The position numbers and the translations under genes were made by a program. The notes beneath the pieces are model-generated. The model was not told the DNA's origin, did no database searches, and saw nothing but the letters and a program-made list of their open reading frames with translations. Source: Prado023 sp963753075 (GTDB lineage Bacteria > Actinomycetota > Actinomycetes > S36-B12 > CAIYMF01). From it: 64,000 nucleotides of DNA. Within the stretch, counting starts at the first letter, position 1. Every line of letters begins with the position of its first letter. This document shows positions 19,373 through 27,699 of this stretch, piece by piece. The DNA lies in assembly GCA_963753075.1 (NCBI GenBank), contig CAVWAR010000012.1, positions 186,001 to 250,000 on the forward strand, read 5' to 3'.

Positions 19373-20296
19373 ATGCGGAACGGGATTGTCATCCTGGCCG
19401 CCCTTGTTGTGGCCGGAGCCGGCCTGCCGGCCGCGGCGGCCCAGGCCCAGCCGGTCGCCGCACATGCTCCGGGCACCTCGGTGGTTGCGGCAGCGGCCCC
19501 ATCGGCGGTGCCACTGACGCGCCGTGCGACCAGGCCACGCGCGCGGCTGTCCCTCGTCTGGACGACGCGTGACTCGGGACGGGTTCGGGTGGTGGCTCGC
19601 ACGAATGCCCGCAAGGTCGTGATCCGTTACCGGAGCAAGGCAGGCAAGTCCCGCGCAGTGGTGCGCAAGGTCCGGGCGAAGTCGGCTCGGGTGGTGCTTC
19701 CCGCTGGAGCCCGGTCGATCCGGGTCCGCACGAGGGCGACCTCCGCGCTGCGCGCCAGCCCGTGGCAGCGCGCGACACAGGTTGCCGCGGTCACCCCGAC
19801 CCCGACCCCGACAGCCCCGCAGACGATACCGGCACCCCAGCCGCCTGCCCCGGCCCCCATCGCCGAGACCCAGGCCCCCACGGCGTGGGAGCAGGAGGTG
19901 GTGGCACTGGTCAACGAGGCACGCGCGCAGGCCAGGACCTGCGGGGCCACCTCGTACCCCGCCGCCGCGCCGCTGACGGTCAACGCCAACCTGACCGTGT
20001 CCGCCCGCGCCCACAGCGCGGACATGGCCGCCAAGGACTACCTCTCGCATACCGGGCGGGACGGCTCGCTGCCCTGGGACCGGATGCGTTCGGCGGGCTA
20101 CTCCTATCGGGCAGCCGGGGAGAACATCGCCGCCGGTCAGCCCTCGCCGGCCACGGTGATGACCGCCTGGCTGGGTAGCTCGGGTCACTGCGCCAACATC
20201 ATGAGCCCCACGTTCACGGAGATCGGTGTGGGCCACAGCCAGCAGGGCGGCACGCAGTACAGCCACTACTGGACGCAGAACTTCGGCCATCCGTGA
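19373..20296 (+). CDS. Secreted CAP-domain (SCP/PR1-like) protein
   Basis: A 307-residue exported protein. The Sec signal is MRNGIVILAALVVAGAGLPA with cleavage near AAAQAQP. A basic region of ~90 residues (with KVVIRYRSKAGKSRAVVRKV) is followed by a Pro/Thr linker and a C-terminal CAP domain of ~130 residues. The CAP cavity residues are visible: His in DYLSHTGRDG, Glu in AGENIAAG, and His in GHCANIM. GGGAGG at 19360-19365 supports the ATG at 19373. Function is unknown; bacterial CAP proteins are suggested to act in adhesion or lipid or peptide binding. Confidence 0.88.
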   Translation: MRNGIVILAALVVAGAGLPAAAAQAQPVAAHAPGTSVVAAAAPSAVPLTRRATRPRARLSLVWTTRDSGRVRVVARTNARKVVIRYRSKAGKSRAVVRKVRAKSARVVLPAGARSIRVRTRATSALRASPWQRATQVAAVTPTPTPTAPQTIPAPQPPAPAPIAETQAPTAWEQEVVALVNEARAQARTCGATSYPAAAPLTVNANLTVSARAHSADMAAKDYLSHTGRDGSLPWDRMRSAGYSYRAAGENIAAGQPSPATVMTAWLGSSGHCANIMSPTFTEIGVGHSQQGGTQYSHYWTQNFGHP

Positions 20297-20313
20297 GCTC
20301 GTACTGTTCTGCA

Positions 20314-20341
20314 GGAGCCGGGAGCCGGGAGCCGGGAGCCG
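20314..20341 (+). repeat. Four tandem copies of a 7-base unit
   Basis: GGAGCCG is repeated four times without error between the CAP-domain gene and the HIT gene, followed by a partial GGAT. A slippage-prone simple repeat; it may vary between strains. Confidence 0.85.
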
Positions 20342-20407
20342 GGATCAGCGCCGCGCAGCGGTCCGCGTGCGCCCACACCCGATCGGGCGCGATGGCAGGA
20401 TGGTGCC

Positions 20408-20752
20408 ATGAGTGCTGACTGCCTGTTCTGCAGCATCGTCGCCGGCCGGATCCCCGCGACGATCGTCGACGAGACCGAGACCACGCTGGCATTCCGGGAC
20501 ATCGCGCCGGTCTCCCCGACGCACGTCCTGGTGATCCCCAAGCAGCATGTGGCCAGCCTGGATGAGGCGGCCGCTGTCGATCCCGGCATCGCTGCCGACG
20601 TGATCAGCCGGTGCGCGCACGTGGCCGGGCTCGAGGGACTGTCCGAGGGTTACCGCGTGGTGATCAACAACGGCCCCAACGGTGGCCAGGAGGTGGGGCA
20701 CCTGCACGCCCACGTCCTCGGCGGTCGAGCGCACTCGTGGCCCCCGGGCTGA
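20408..20752 (+). CDS. HIT family nucleotide-binding hydrolase (HinT-like)
   Basis: A 114-residue histidine-triad protein. The N-terminal CLFCSIVAGRIPATIV carries the usual zinc-type CxxC. The triad is in GHLHAHVLGGR (HxHxHxx). Such proteins hydrolyse phosphoramidates such as AMP-lysine. The length matches HinT. It is followed 23 bases later by the phoH start and is likely in the same transcript as phoH-ybeY-corC-era. Confidence 0.93.
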   Translation: MSADCLFCSIVAGRIPATIVDETETTLAFRDIAPVSPTHVLVIPKQHVASLDEAAAVDPGIAADVISRCAHVAGLEGLSEGYRVVINNGPNGGQEVGHLHAHVLGGRAHSWPPG

Positions 20753-20775
20753 ACGGGGCCTACCCTTGTCAGGTC

Positions 20776-21798
20776 ATGACTGAATCCACCCTGCGCCCCG
20801 AGCGCATCCAGCACACCGTCATCGTCCCCGCGAGCCTCGACATGGTCGCGGTTGTCGGCGTGGGCGATGAAGTCCTGCGGACCGTCGAGGACGGCTTCCC
20901 CAGCGTGGACATCCACGTGCGGGGCAACCAGATCACGCTGACCGGCGGGTCGGCTGACCTGCACCTCGTGGAGCGGCTCTTCGACGAGGTCGTGTCCATT
21001 GTGCGGACTGGGCAGCCGATGACCCCCGACGCCGCTCGTCGGGCGCTCGCGATGCTCAGGGCGGAGCCCGAGAGCAGCCCTGGCGACGTCCTGACAGCCA
21101 ACATCCTGTCCAACCGTGGCCGCACGATCCGCCCCAAGACGCTGAACCAGAAGCGCTACGTGGACGCGATCGATCAGCACACCATCGTGTTCGGAATCGG
21201 TCCCGCTGGAACGGGCAAGACGTACCTGGCGGTCGCCAAGGCCGTACAGGCGCTGCAGGCCAAGAAGGTCAACCGGATCGTCCTGACCCGCCCGGCTGTC
21301 GAGGCAGGGGAGCGGCTCGGGTACCTGCCGGGGACCCTGTCGGAGAAGATCGACCCCTATCTGCGCCCGCTCTACGACGCGCTGCGCGACATGCTCGACC
21401 CGGACTCCATCCCGCGCCTGCTCACCAGCGGCACGATCGAGGTGGCACCGCTGGCCTACATGCGTGGGCGGACGCTGAACGACGCCTTCGTGATCCTCGA
21501 CGAGGCGCAGAACACCTCGCCGGACCAGATGAAGATGTTCCTGACCCGCCTCGGGTTCGGCTCGACGATGGTCGTCACCGGTGACGTGACGCAGGTGGAC
21601 CTGCCCGGCGGCACCGATTCCGGGCTCAAGGTGGTCCAGGGGATCCTTGACGGCGTCCGTGACGTGTCCTTCTGCCACCTGAACGCCCATGACGTGGTCC
21701 GGCACAGCCTGGTGACCGACATCGTGCAGGCGTACGGGCGCTACGACGAGCGCCAGGCCACCGCCGATCGTCCGGTCCGACCGGCCAGGCGACGCTGA
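20776..21798 (+). CDS. PhoH family ATPase
   Basis: A 340-residue PhoH-like protein. The N-terminal part (about 1-110) resembles a KH-like RNA-binding region. The ATPase core has GPAGTGKTYLAVAKAVQAL (Walker A), VILDEAQNTS (Walker B), and the family block RIVLTRPAVEAGERLGYLPG. PhoH proteins are linked to RNA metabolism; the partner YbeY is an endoribonuclease encoded directly behind it. The stop overlaps the ybeY start (TGATG), so the two are translated together. Confidence 0.94.
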   Translation: MTESTLRPERIQHTVIVPASLDMVAVVGVGDEVLRTVEDGFPSVDIHVRGNQITLTGGSADLHLVERLFDEVVSIVRTGQPMTPDAARRALAMLRAEPESSPGDVLTANILSNRGRTIRPKTLNQKRYVDAIDQHTIVFGIGPAGTGKTYLAVAKAVQALQAKKVNRIVLTRPAVEAGERLGYLPGTLSEKIDPYLRPLYDALRDMLDPDSIPRLLTSGTIEVAPLAYMRGRTLNDAFVILDEAQNTSPDQMKMFLTRLGFGSTMVVTGDVTQVDLPGGTDSGLKVVQGILDGVRDVSFCHLNAHDVVRHSLVTDIVQAYGRYDERQATADRPVRPARRR

Positions 21799-22253
21799 TG
21801 GCAGTGGTCGAGGTCGACAACCGCAGCTCAGTACCGGTGGACGGTGCGCGGCTCGTGGCGCAGGCGGAGTTCGTGGTCGATCGGCTGGGCCTGCACCCGG
21901 ACGTCGAGCTGTCCGTCTCACTGGTCGATCCCGAGGAGATCACGGCGCTGCACGTGCGCTGGATGGGCCTGCCCGGCCCGACGGATGTCCTGAGCTTCCC
22001 GATGGACGAGCTGCGCGTGCCGGATCCCGGCCGGGCCGCCGAACCCGGCATGCTCGGAGACGTGGTGATCTGTCCCCAGGCGGCTGCCGATCAGGGTGAG
22101 CAGGCCGGCCACGGGCCCGACGCCGAGCTCGAGCTGCTCCTGACCCACGGCATCCTGCACCTGCTGGGACACGACCACGCAGAGCCCGAGGAGCACGCGG
22201 CGATGTTCGGCCTGCAGGACGACCTGCTGGCTGCCTGGCGAGGGCAGGCCTGA
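21798..22253 (+). CDS. ybeY: Endoribonuclease YbeY (16S rRNA maturation)
   Basis: A 151-residue metal-dependent RNase for 16S rRNA 3' end maturation and ribosome quality control. The zinc site is in HGILHLLGHDHAEPEE (HxxxHxxxxxH form), and the upstream TDVLSFPMDE block is conserved. The middle segment RVPDPGRAAEPGMLGDVVIC is normal. It overlaps phoH and lies five bases before the CBS-domain gene. Confidence 0.95.
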   Translation: MAVVEVDNRSSVPVDGARLVAQAEFVVDRLGLHPDVELSVSLVDPEEITALHVRWMGLPGPTDVLSFPMDELRVPDPGRAAEPGMLGDVVICPQAAADQGEQAGHGPDAELELLLTHGILHLLGHDHAEPEEHAAMFGLQDDLLAAWRGQA

Positions 22254-22258
22254 CGCTG

Positions 22259-23647
22259 ATGCAGACCACTGACTGGGTGCTCATCGGGCTGGCCGTCCTG
22301 TTCGTGGTCACGGCCGCGTTCCTGGTCGCGGCTGAGACGGCGATCGGGCGGGTATCCCGCTCGCGGGCACACGAGATGGCCCGGGAGCGACCAGGCAAGG
22401 CGACCGAGCGGCTCGAGCTGATCGTCGAGGACCGCGCGCGCTACGTGAACGTGATGCTGTTCCTGCACACGGCCTTCGCGGTCGCCGCGACGGGGCTCGT
22501 GACGTACCTCTGCCTGGACCTGGTCACGTGGGGTCCCGGGTGGGCCCTGCTCCTCACGCTGGCGATCATGACCGGAGTGATGTTCATCGCTCTGGGAGTC
22601 GCCCCGGTGACCCTCGGCCGCCAGCACGCCGACCGGATCGCGCTGCGCGCCGGGAAGTTCGCGCGCGGGTCCGCGGTGCTCCTCGGGCCGTTCGTCTCGC
22701 TGCTCATCCTGATCGGCAACGCCATCACACCGGGGCGCGGCTACCGGCAGGGTCCGTTCGCGAGCCAGGCCGAACTGCGTGAGCTGGTGGACCAGGCCGA
22801 GGCCGACCGCGTCATCGAGGATGACGAGGCCGCGATGCTGCACTCGGTGTTCGAGCTGGGCGACACCCGCGTGCGTGAGGTGATGGTCCCGCGCACGGAG
22901 ATGGTCTGGATCGAGCGGCACAAGACCCTGCGCCAGGCCCTGTCCCTCGCGCTTCGCTCCGGCTACTCCCGGATCCCCGTGATCGGGGACGGTCCGGATG
23001 ACGTCGTCGGGGTCTTCTACCTCAAGGACGTCATCAACCGGGTCTTCGAGCATCACGAGTCCGAGGTCACGGAACGGATCGACTCCCGGATGCGTCCGGC
23101 GACGTTTGTCCCGGACTCCAAGCAGGTCGACGACCTGCTGCGCGACCTGCAGTCCGAGCGCGTCCACATGGCGATCGCCGTCGATGAGTACGGCGGCACC
23201 GCGGGCCTGGTCACGATCGAGGACGTCCTCGAGGAGATCGTCGGCGAGATCTCCGACGAGTACGACCATGAGACCCCGGAGATCGAGAAGCTGGCAGGTG
23301 GGGGCTACCGGCTCAGCGCGCGGCTGCACGTGGAGGACGCCGGTGAACTGCTCGGGTTCGACGTCGACGCCGATGAGGAGGGTGTGGACACCGTGGCCGG
23401 GCTGATCGCCAAGCGCCTGGGCAAGGTGGCCCTGCCGGGGACGTCGATCACCGTCGGGGACTGGGTGCTGACCGCCGAGCAGGCCGCTGGGCGGCGCAAC
23501 CGGATCACCACTGTCCTTGCTGAGCCGGTGGCCCGGGAACAGGCCTCCGCTGGCCCCGAGCAGCAGGCGGAGGCGCCGAGGGTCTCGAGTGCGGCGCTCG
23601 CCTCGTCCGCCGGCGCGCCACCATCGGTCGAGGACGGACGGTCATGA
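22259..23647 (+). CDS. CNNM/CorC family transporter (hemolysin-like)
   Basis: A 462-residue membrane protein: a DUF21/CNNM transmembrane domain with about four helices (residues 1-130), two CBS domains (MVPRTEMVWIERHKTL; DKxMRP-like MRPATFVPDSKQV and EYGGTAGLVTIEDVLEEIVGE), and a C-terminal CorC/HlyC domain (GYRLSARLHVEDAGELLG). Family members act in Mg2+ and possibly Co2+ efflux. A polar tail of ~45 residues follows. The last four bases overlap era (ATGA), the standard ybeY-corC-era arrangement. Confidence 0.92.
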   Translation: MQTTDWVLIGLAVLFVVTAAFLVAAETAIGRVSRSRAHEMARERPGKATERLELIVEDRARYVNVMLFLHTAFAVAATGLVTYLCLDLVTWGPGWALLLTLAIMTGVMFIALGVAPVTLGRQHADRIALRAGKFARGSAVLLGPFVSLLILIGNAITPGRGYRQGPFASQAELRELVDQAEADRVIEDDEAAMLHSVFELGDTRVREVMVPRTEMVWIERHKTLRQALSLALRSGYSRIPVIGDGPDDVVGVFYLKDVINRVFEHHESEVTERIDSRMRPATFVPDSKQVDDLLRDLQSERVHMAIAVDEYGGTAGLVTIEDVLEEIVGEISDEYDHETPEIEKLAGGGYRLSARLHVEDAGELLGFDVDADEEGVDTVAGLIAKRLGKVALPGTSITVGDWVLTAEQAAGRRNRITTVLAEPVAREQASAGPEQQAEAPRVSSAALASSAGAPPSVEDGRS

Positions 23648-24573
23648 CGGAGCACCGCAGTGGCTTCATCGCAATCGTGGGTCGTCCCAATGCTGGCAAG
23701 TCCACGCTGACCAATGCCCTGGTCGGGCAGAAGGTCGCGATCACCTCGAGCAAGCCGCAGACCACCCGGCGGGTCATCCGCGGGATCATCAACCAGCCCG
23801 ATGCCCAGATCGTCCTGGTCGACACCCCCGGCATCCATCGTCCGCGCAACACGCTCGGCGAGCGGCTCAATGCCCTGGTCGAGCAGCAGTGGGGCGAGGT
23901 CGACGCGATCGCCCTGTGCCTGCCGGCTGACGAGGCGATCGGCCCGGGCGACCGGCGGATCGCCCACCGGCTGGCCGACGCCACGCGCGGTGGGCGGCGC
24001 ACCCCGGTGATCGCCCTGGTCACCAAGACCGACCGGATCGCGCGTCCGCAGCTGGCGCCGAAGCTGACCTCGGTCGCCGAGCTCGGCACGAGCACCGGGG
24101 TCGACTGGGCCGCCATCGTGCCGGTGTCGGCCACAGCGGGGGTCCAGCTCGACGACGTCGTCGCGGAGTTCACCGCGGCGCTGCCCGAGGGCCCGTCGAT
24201 GTACCCCGACGGTGACCTCACCGACGAGCCGGACATCATCATGGTCGCCGAGCTGATCCGTGAGGCCGCACTCGAGGGCGTCAGCGACGAGCTGCCGCAC
24301 TCCATCGCCGTGGTCGTCGAGGAGATGGGCCTGCGCGAGGACCGGCCGGTGGAGCGGCCGCTGCTGGACATCTACGCCAACCTGTTCGTCGAGCGGCCGT
24401 CGCAGAAGGCCATCGTGATCGGGGCGAAAGGGGCGCGGCTGCGTGATGTCGGGACCCGCTCCCGGGCAGCGATCGAGGCGATGATGGGTACCCCGGTCTT
24501 CCTCGACCTGCGCGTGAAGGTCGCCCGCGAGTGGCAGCGTGACCCCAAGCAGCTGAACCGGCTCGGCTTCTGA
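23644..24573 (+). CDS. era: GTPase Era
   Basis: A 309-residue ribosome-assembly GTPase that binds the 3' end of 16S rRNA. The G domain has GRPNAGKSTL (G1), DTPGIHRPRN (G3) and TKTD (G4, where NKxD is usual). The C-terminal KH domain contains KGARLRDVGTRSRAAIEAMM. Normal length. It overlaps the corC-like gene; recO follows 133 bases later. Confidence 0.95.
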   Translation: MTEHRSGFIAIVGRPNAGKSTLTNALVGQKVAITSSKPQTTRRVIRGIINQPDAQIVLVDTPGIHRPRNTLGERLNALVEQQWGEVDAIALCLPADEAIGPGDRRIAHRLADATRGGRRTPVIALVTKTDRIARPQLAPKLTSVAELGTSTGVDWAAIVPVSATAGVQLDDVVAEFTAALPEGPSMYPDGDLTDEPDIIMVAELIREAALEGVSDELPHSIAVVVEEMGLREDRPVERPLLDIYANLFVERPSQKAIVIGAKGARLRDVGTRSRAAIEAMMGTPVFLDLRVKVAREWQRDPKQLNRLGF

Positions 24574-24706
24574 CCCGCGGCCACTGCTTGCCGGCGGGCA
24601 CGTGGGCGCCGGGCAGGTGGGCCGTGCGCCCTCCGTCGGGCGACCGGGCCCAACGCTCGCCGTCGTGCCGCCGACGGATGGCCCGAGATGGGCGCACAAT
24701 GGGCCC

Positions 24707-25438
24707 GTGCCGACCTATCGCGACTCCGGCGTCGTGCTGCGCACTCACAAGCTGGGTGAGGCCGACCGGATCATCACGCTGCTGACCCGCAGCCACGGCC
24801 GCGTCCGAGCCGTCGCCCGCGGCGTGCGTCGCACCAACTCGAAGTTCGGTGCGCGGCTCGAGCCCATGGGGCTCATCGACGCGCAGATGTACATCGGCCG
24901 GTCGCTGGACTCGGTCACCCAGGTCGAGTCGCTGTTCTCCTTCGGCGCCGACTTGGCCGGCGACTACCCCCGGTGGACCGCGGCTCAGGCGATCTGCGAG
25001 ACCGCCGAACGGCTGACCCCCGAGGAGCGTGAGCCGGCACCCGCGCAGTTCCAGCTGCTCGTGGCCGGGCTGCGGGCCCTCGCCCAGCGGGAGCACTCGC
25101 CGGGGCTGGTCCTCGACGCCTACCTCGTCCGCTCCCTGGCGATCGCTGGCTGGGCGGCATCATTCGACGCCTGCGCGCGGTGCGGGGAGGCTGGCCCGCA
25201 CCGCGCCTTCAGCCTGCCGGGCGGCGGGGCGCTGTGCGCCGACTGCCGCATCCCGGGCTCGGCCACGCCCCGTCCGGCGACGATGGAGCTGCTGGGGGCG
25301 CTGCTGTCGGGGGACTGGGCGGTCGCGGACGCGTCCGACGATCGGTCGCGCCGGGAGGCATCGGGGCTGGTGTCGGCCTACCTGCAGTGGCACATCGAGC
25401 GCCAGCTCAAGTCGCTGCCGATGGTGGAACGGGCCTGA
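24707..25438 (+). CDS. recO: DNA repair protein RecO
   Basis: A 243-residue recombination mediator that helps RecA load onto SSB-coated DNA. The N-terminal OB-fold starts YRDSGVVLRTHKLGEADRII and includes RAVARGVRRTNSKFGARLEP. The C-terminal helical domain carries a zinc site, CARCGEAG and ALCADC. The frame stays open upstream to 24602, but the GTG at 24707 gives the normal RecO beginning. It converges with a phosphatase-like gene on the other strand. Confidence 0.94.
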   Translation: MPTYRDSGVVLRTHKLGEADRIITLLTRSHGRVRAVARGVRRTNSKFGARLEPMGLIDAQMYIGRSLDSVTQVESLFSFGADLAGDYPRWTAAQAICETAERLTPEEREPAPAQFQLLVAGLRALAQREHSPGLVLDAYLVRSLAIAGWAASFDACARCGEAGPHRAFSLPGGGALCADCRIPGSATPRPATMELLGALLSGDWAVADASDDRSRREASGLVSAYLQWHIERQLKSLPMVERA

Positions 25439-25543
25439 GCAGCGCGGCAGCAGTGCGGAACTGCGAGAGCGTGGGACGGCCCTGAGGCGCACGGCAGCAG
25501 CACGGCCCACGAGCGCAGGGGCCGCGACCAGTGGGCGATCCGA

Positions 25544-26131
25544 TCAGTACTGGCGGCGCTGCAGCTCCCGCACGTGTCCGCGGGCAGCCCGCAGGGAGTC
25601 GAACGCCTCCATCCGCTCCTCCTGCGTGGCACCGGTGCGACTCAGGTGCCAGTCGAGTGCATGCTCGGCGTAGGAGGCCTTGGCCTCCGGGCGGGCCTGG
25701 GTGATCAGCAGCAGCGCCTCGCCGGGCTCGTAGCCCTTGTCGAGCAGGACCGCGTAGGCCATGGACGGTCCGCGCGCCTGGCCGAGGGCGCAGTGCGCCA
25801 GCAGGACGTTGCCGGGAGCGTCCAGCGCCTCCCGGGCGAAGGTCACGCCGCTGTCGAACCACCCCTCTGCTGTGCCGCCGGCCTCGTCCTCGGTGCCTGC
25901 CTGGTGGTACTCGATGTCCGGGGCCAGCCGGTGGACCATCGCCTCATCGGAGGTCTCGGTGCGACAGTCGAGGATGTGGGTCAACCCGTGGCTGCGCAGC
26001 TCAGTGAGCACCGTCCCCGGGTCGGCGTCACCGCTGTGCAGCGACCCCCCGACGTAGAGGAACTCGGTGACCCTGTGCGCGTTGGCCCAGACCGGATGCC
26101 CCAACTCGCCCGAACCGCTCTGGTCGTCCAT
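25544..26131 (-). CDS. Dual-specificity/tyrosine phosphatase-like protein
   Basis: A 195-residue protein with the cysteine phosphatase loop HCALGQAR (H-C-x5-R) followed by GPS, at about residue 120. Upstream, residues like FLYVGGSLH, THILDCR and the acidic DIEYHQAG segment match the DSP/PTP fold (general acid loop). These enzymes remove phosphate from Tyr/Ser/Thr, or from lipids or sugars. I chose the ATG at 26131. The substrate is unknown. The gene converges with recO and diverges from uppS. Confidence 0.8.
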   Translation of the reverse strand: MDDQSGSGELGHPVWANAHRVTEFLYVGGSLHSGDADPGTVLTELRSHGLTHILDCRTETSDEAMVHRLAPDIEYHQAGTEDEAGGTAEGWFDSGVTFAREALDAPGNVLLAHCALGQARGPSMAYAVLLDKGYEPGEALLLITQARPEAKASYAEHALDWHLSRTGATQEERMEAFDSLRAARGHVRELQRRQY

Positions 26132-26188
26132 GCCCCAAGCATTCCCCTCGAGCCGGCGTGTGGCGCGTCGATCAGCCCCCGCTCGGCC

Positions 26189-26262
26189 CCGTTCGCCCTC
26201 CGCGTTTCGGCTCGCCCTCCCCGAATTCGTGGAGGCCGAAAGCGCACGCGGCGGGCGAACGG
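26189..26262. repeat. Palindromic intergenic repeat, copy 2
   Basis: CCGTTCGCCCTCCGC on the left and GCGGGCGAACGG on the right form a stem, with a CCGAATTCGTGG core. It follows the same plan as 14426-14496. It lies in the 190-base gap between the divergent phosphatase gene and uppS. Confidence 0.5.
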
Positions 26263-26321
26263 AGGGGTGCGGAGCGCGGCGTAGCCAGCAACAGGGGGCC
26301 AGTCGGCGACAGGATTGCCCC

Positions 26322-27173
26322 ATGGCGGACAGCTCCGGATCCTGGTGGCGGCGTGGGCGCGTGGACCCGGACGCACCCGCACCGGCAGGCACGGAGCTCC
26401 TGGCGCCGACGCCGCACAGCTCGGGTGTCAGCCCGCCCGGCATCCCCGCGGAGTTCGTGCCCCGGCACGTGGCGCTGGTGATGGACGGCAACGGCCGGTG
26501 GGCGCAGGAGCGCGGACTGCCCCGGACGGTCGGCCACGAGGCAGGCGAGGCCTCGCTGCTGGACTGCGTGAACGGCGCGCTCGAGGTCGGGATCGAGTAC
26601 CTGTCGGCCTACGCGTTCTCCACGGAGAACTGGAAGCGCTCGCCGGACGAGGTGCGCTTCCTGATGGGCTTCAACCGCGACGTGATCCGCCGCCGTCGCG
26701 ACCAGCTCAACGAGATGGGCGTGCGGATCCGATGGGTGGGCCGCCGACCGCGGCTGTGGGGCAGCGTCATCGACGAGCTGGAGCGGGCCGAGGCGCTGAC
26801 GGCGGGGAACTCATTGATGACCCTGGCGATGTGCGTCAACTACGGGGGCCGGGCTGAGATCGCCGACGCGGCTGCCGCGCTGGCTGCCGATGCCCGAGCC
26901 GGGATCATCCGGCCCGAGCAGGTGGACGAGGACCTGCTGGCCCGCTACCTCGACGAGCCGGACATGCCCGACGTGGACCTGTTCGTGCGCTCGTCGGGGG
27001 AGCAGCGGACCTCCAACTTCCTGCTGTGGCAGTCGGCGTACGCCGAGATGGTGTTCCTCGACACGTTGTGGCCGGACTTCGACCGCCGGGATCTCTGGCG
27101 GGCGTGCGAGATCTATGCCGCCCGGGACCGTCGGTACGGCGGCGCTGTGCCCAACGAGCTGCCCGACATCTGA
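26322..27173 (+). CDS. uppS: Isoprenyl transferase (cis-prenyltransferase, UppS-like)
   Basis: A 283-residue cis-prenyltransferase that extends allylic diphosphates with IPP to make the polyprenyl carrier for cell-wall synthesis. Motifs are VALVMDGNGRWAQERGLPR (with the catalytic Asp), AYAFSTENWKRS, VNYGGRAEI, and the C-terminal DLFVRSSGEQRTSNFLLWQ. An N-terminal extension of ~45 residues precedes the core, which is typical of the long actinobacterial form. The ATG at 26322 gives MADSSGSWW. In this neighbourhood (recO-uppS) it is the usual housekeeping copy. Confidence 0.92.
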   Translation: MADSSGSWWRRGRVDPDAPAPAGTELLAPTPHSSGVSPPGIPAEFVPRHVALVMDGNGRWAQERGLPRTVGHEAGEASLLDCVNGALEVGIEYLSAYAFSTENWKRSPDEVRFLMGFNRDVIRRRRDQLNEMGVRIRWVGRRPRLWGSVIDELERAEALTAGNSLMTLAMCVNYGGRAEIADAAAALAADARAGIIRPEQVDEDLLARYLDEPDMPDVDLFVRSSGEQRTSNFLLWQSAYAEMVFLDTLWPDFDRRDLWRACEIYAARDRRYGGAVPNELPDI

Positions 27174-27200
27174 GCCTGCCGGCAGCCGGCCCCAGCGGGT

Positions 27201-27584
27201 TCAGAGCCGGCCCATCAGCTTCAGCACTCCCAGCCCCAGCACAGCGACGTTCACGACCAGCCGCAGGACCCGGCTGCCCGTGCTGATGGCCGGCCAGGAC
27301 AGGGCGGTCAGCCATGAGAGGAAGGCTGCGACGAAGAACAGCAGGATCCCCGACCACGTGGCCCGCAGGGTCAGCCCGAGGAACAGGGTGCTCGCGAGCA
27401 GGATGGGGACCACGAAGGAGGGCAGGCCCTGCATCCACCCCAGCACCGGCCGGCTGGCCTCCTCGAACCTCTCGCGCAGGCTCGCCCTGGGGGGTTCAAC
27501 GGGAGGGCGCGGTCCTGAGGCCCTGGTTTCGGGGGGCGGCAGCGGCCTGGACCCCTCGGGTCGGTGCACACGCTTCTTCGCCAT
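27201..27584 (-). CDS. Small membrane protein (DUF6703-like)
   Basis: A 127-residue protein. A basic, Pro-rich N-terminus (MAKKRVHRPEGSRPLPPPE) is followed by about three transmembrane helices: FVVPILLASTLFLGLTL, GILLFFVAAFLSWLTAL and VVNVAVLGLGVLKLMG. The WxxLPxxVVPxLLA pattern and LSWPxxSxGxRxLRL resemble the actinobacterial DUF6703 family, recalled rather than searched. It sits antisense between uppS and glyS; the role is unknown. Confidence 0.75.
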   Translation of the reverse strand: MAKKRVHRPEGSRPLPPPETRASGPRPPVEPPRASLRERFEEASRPVLGWMQGLPSFVVPILLASTLFLGLTLRATWSGILLFFVAAFLSWLTALSWPAISTGSRVLRLVVNVAVLGLGVLKLMGRL

Positions 27585-27699
27585 GGGCACGATTGTCGCT
27601 GATCGACCCACTGTGGTGCAGGTAGGGTTGGCCGCCAGACTGCCGGCGCGCCCGCGTGACGCCGACCCCGGACAACCGATCGAGAACTCTGGAGAGCCC

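Noticed and set aside
27585..27699. T-box or riboswitch leader upstream of glyS
   Set aside because: The gap is short, shared with a divergent gene, and has no T-box consensus or specifier-loop structure that I can see.
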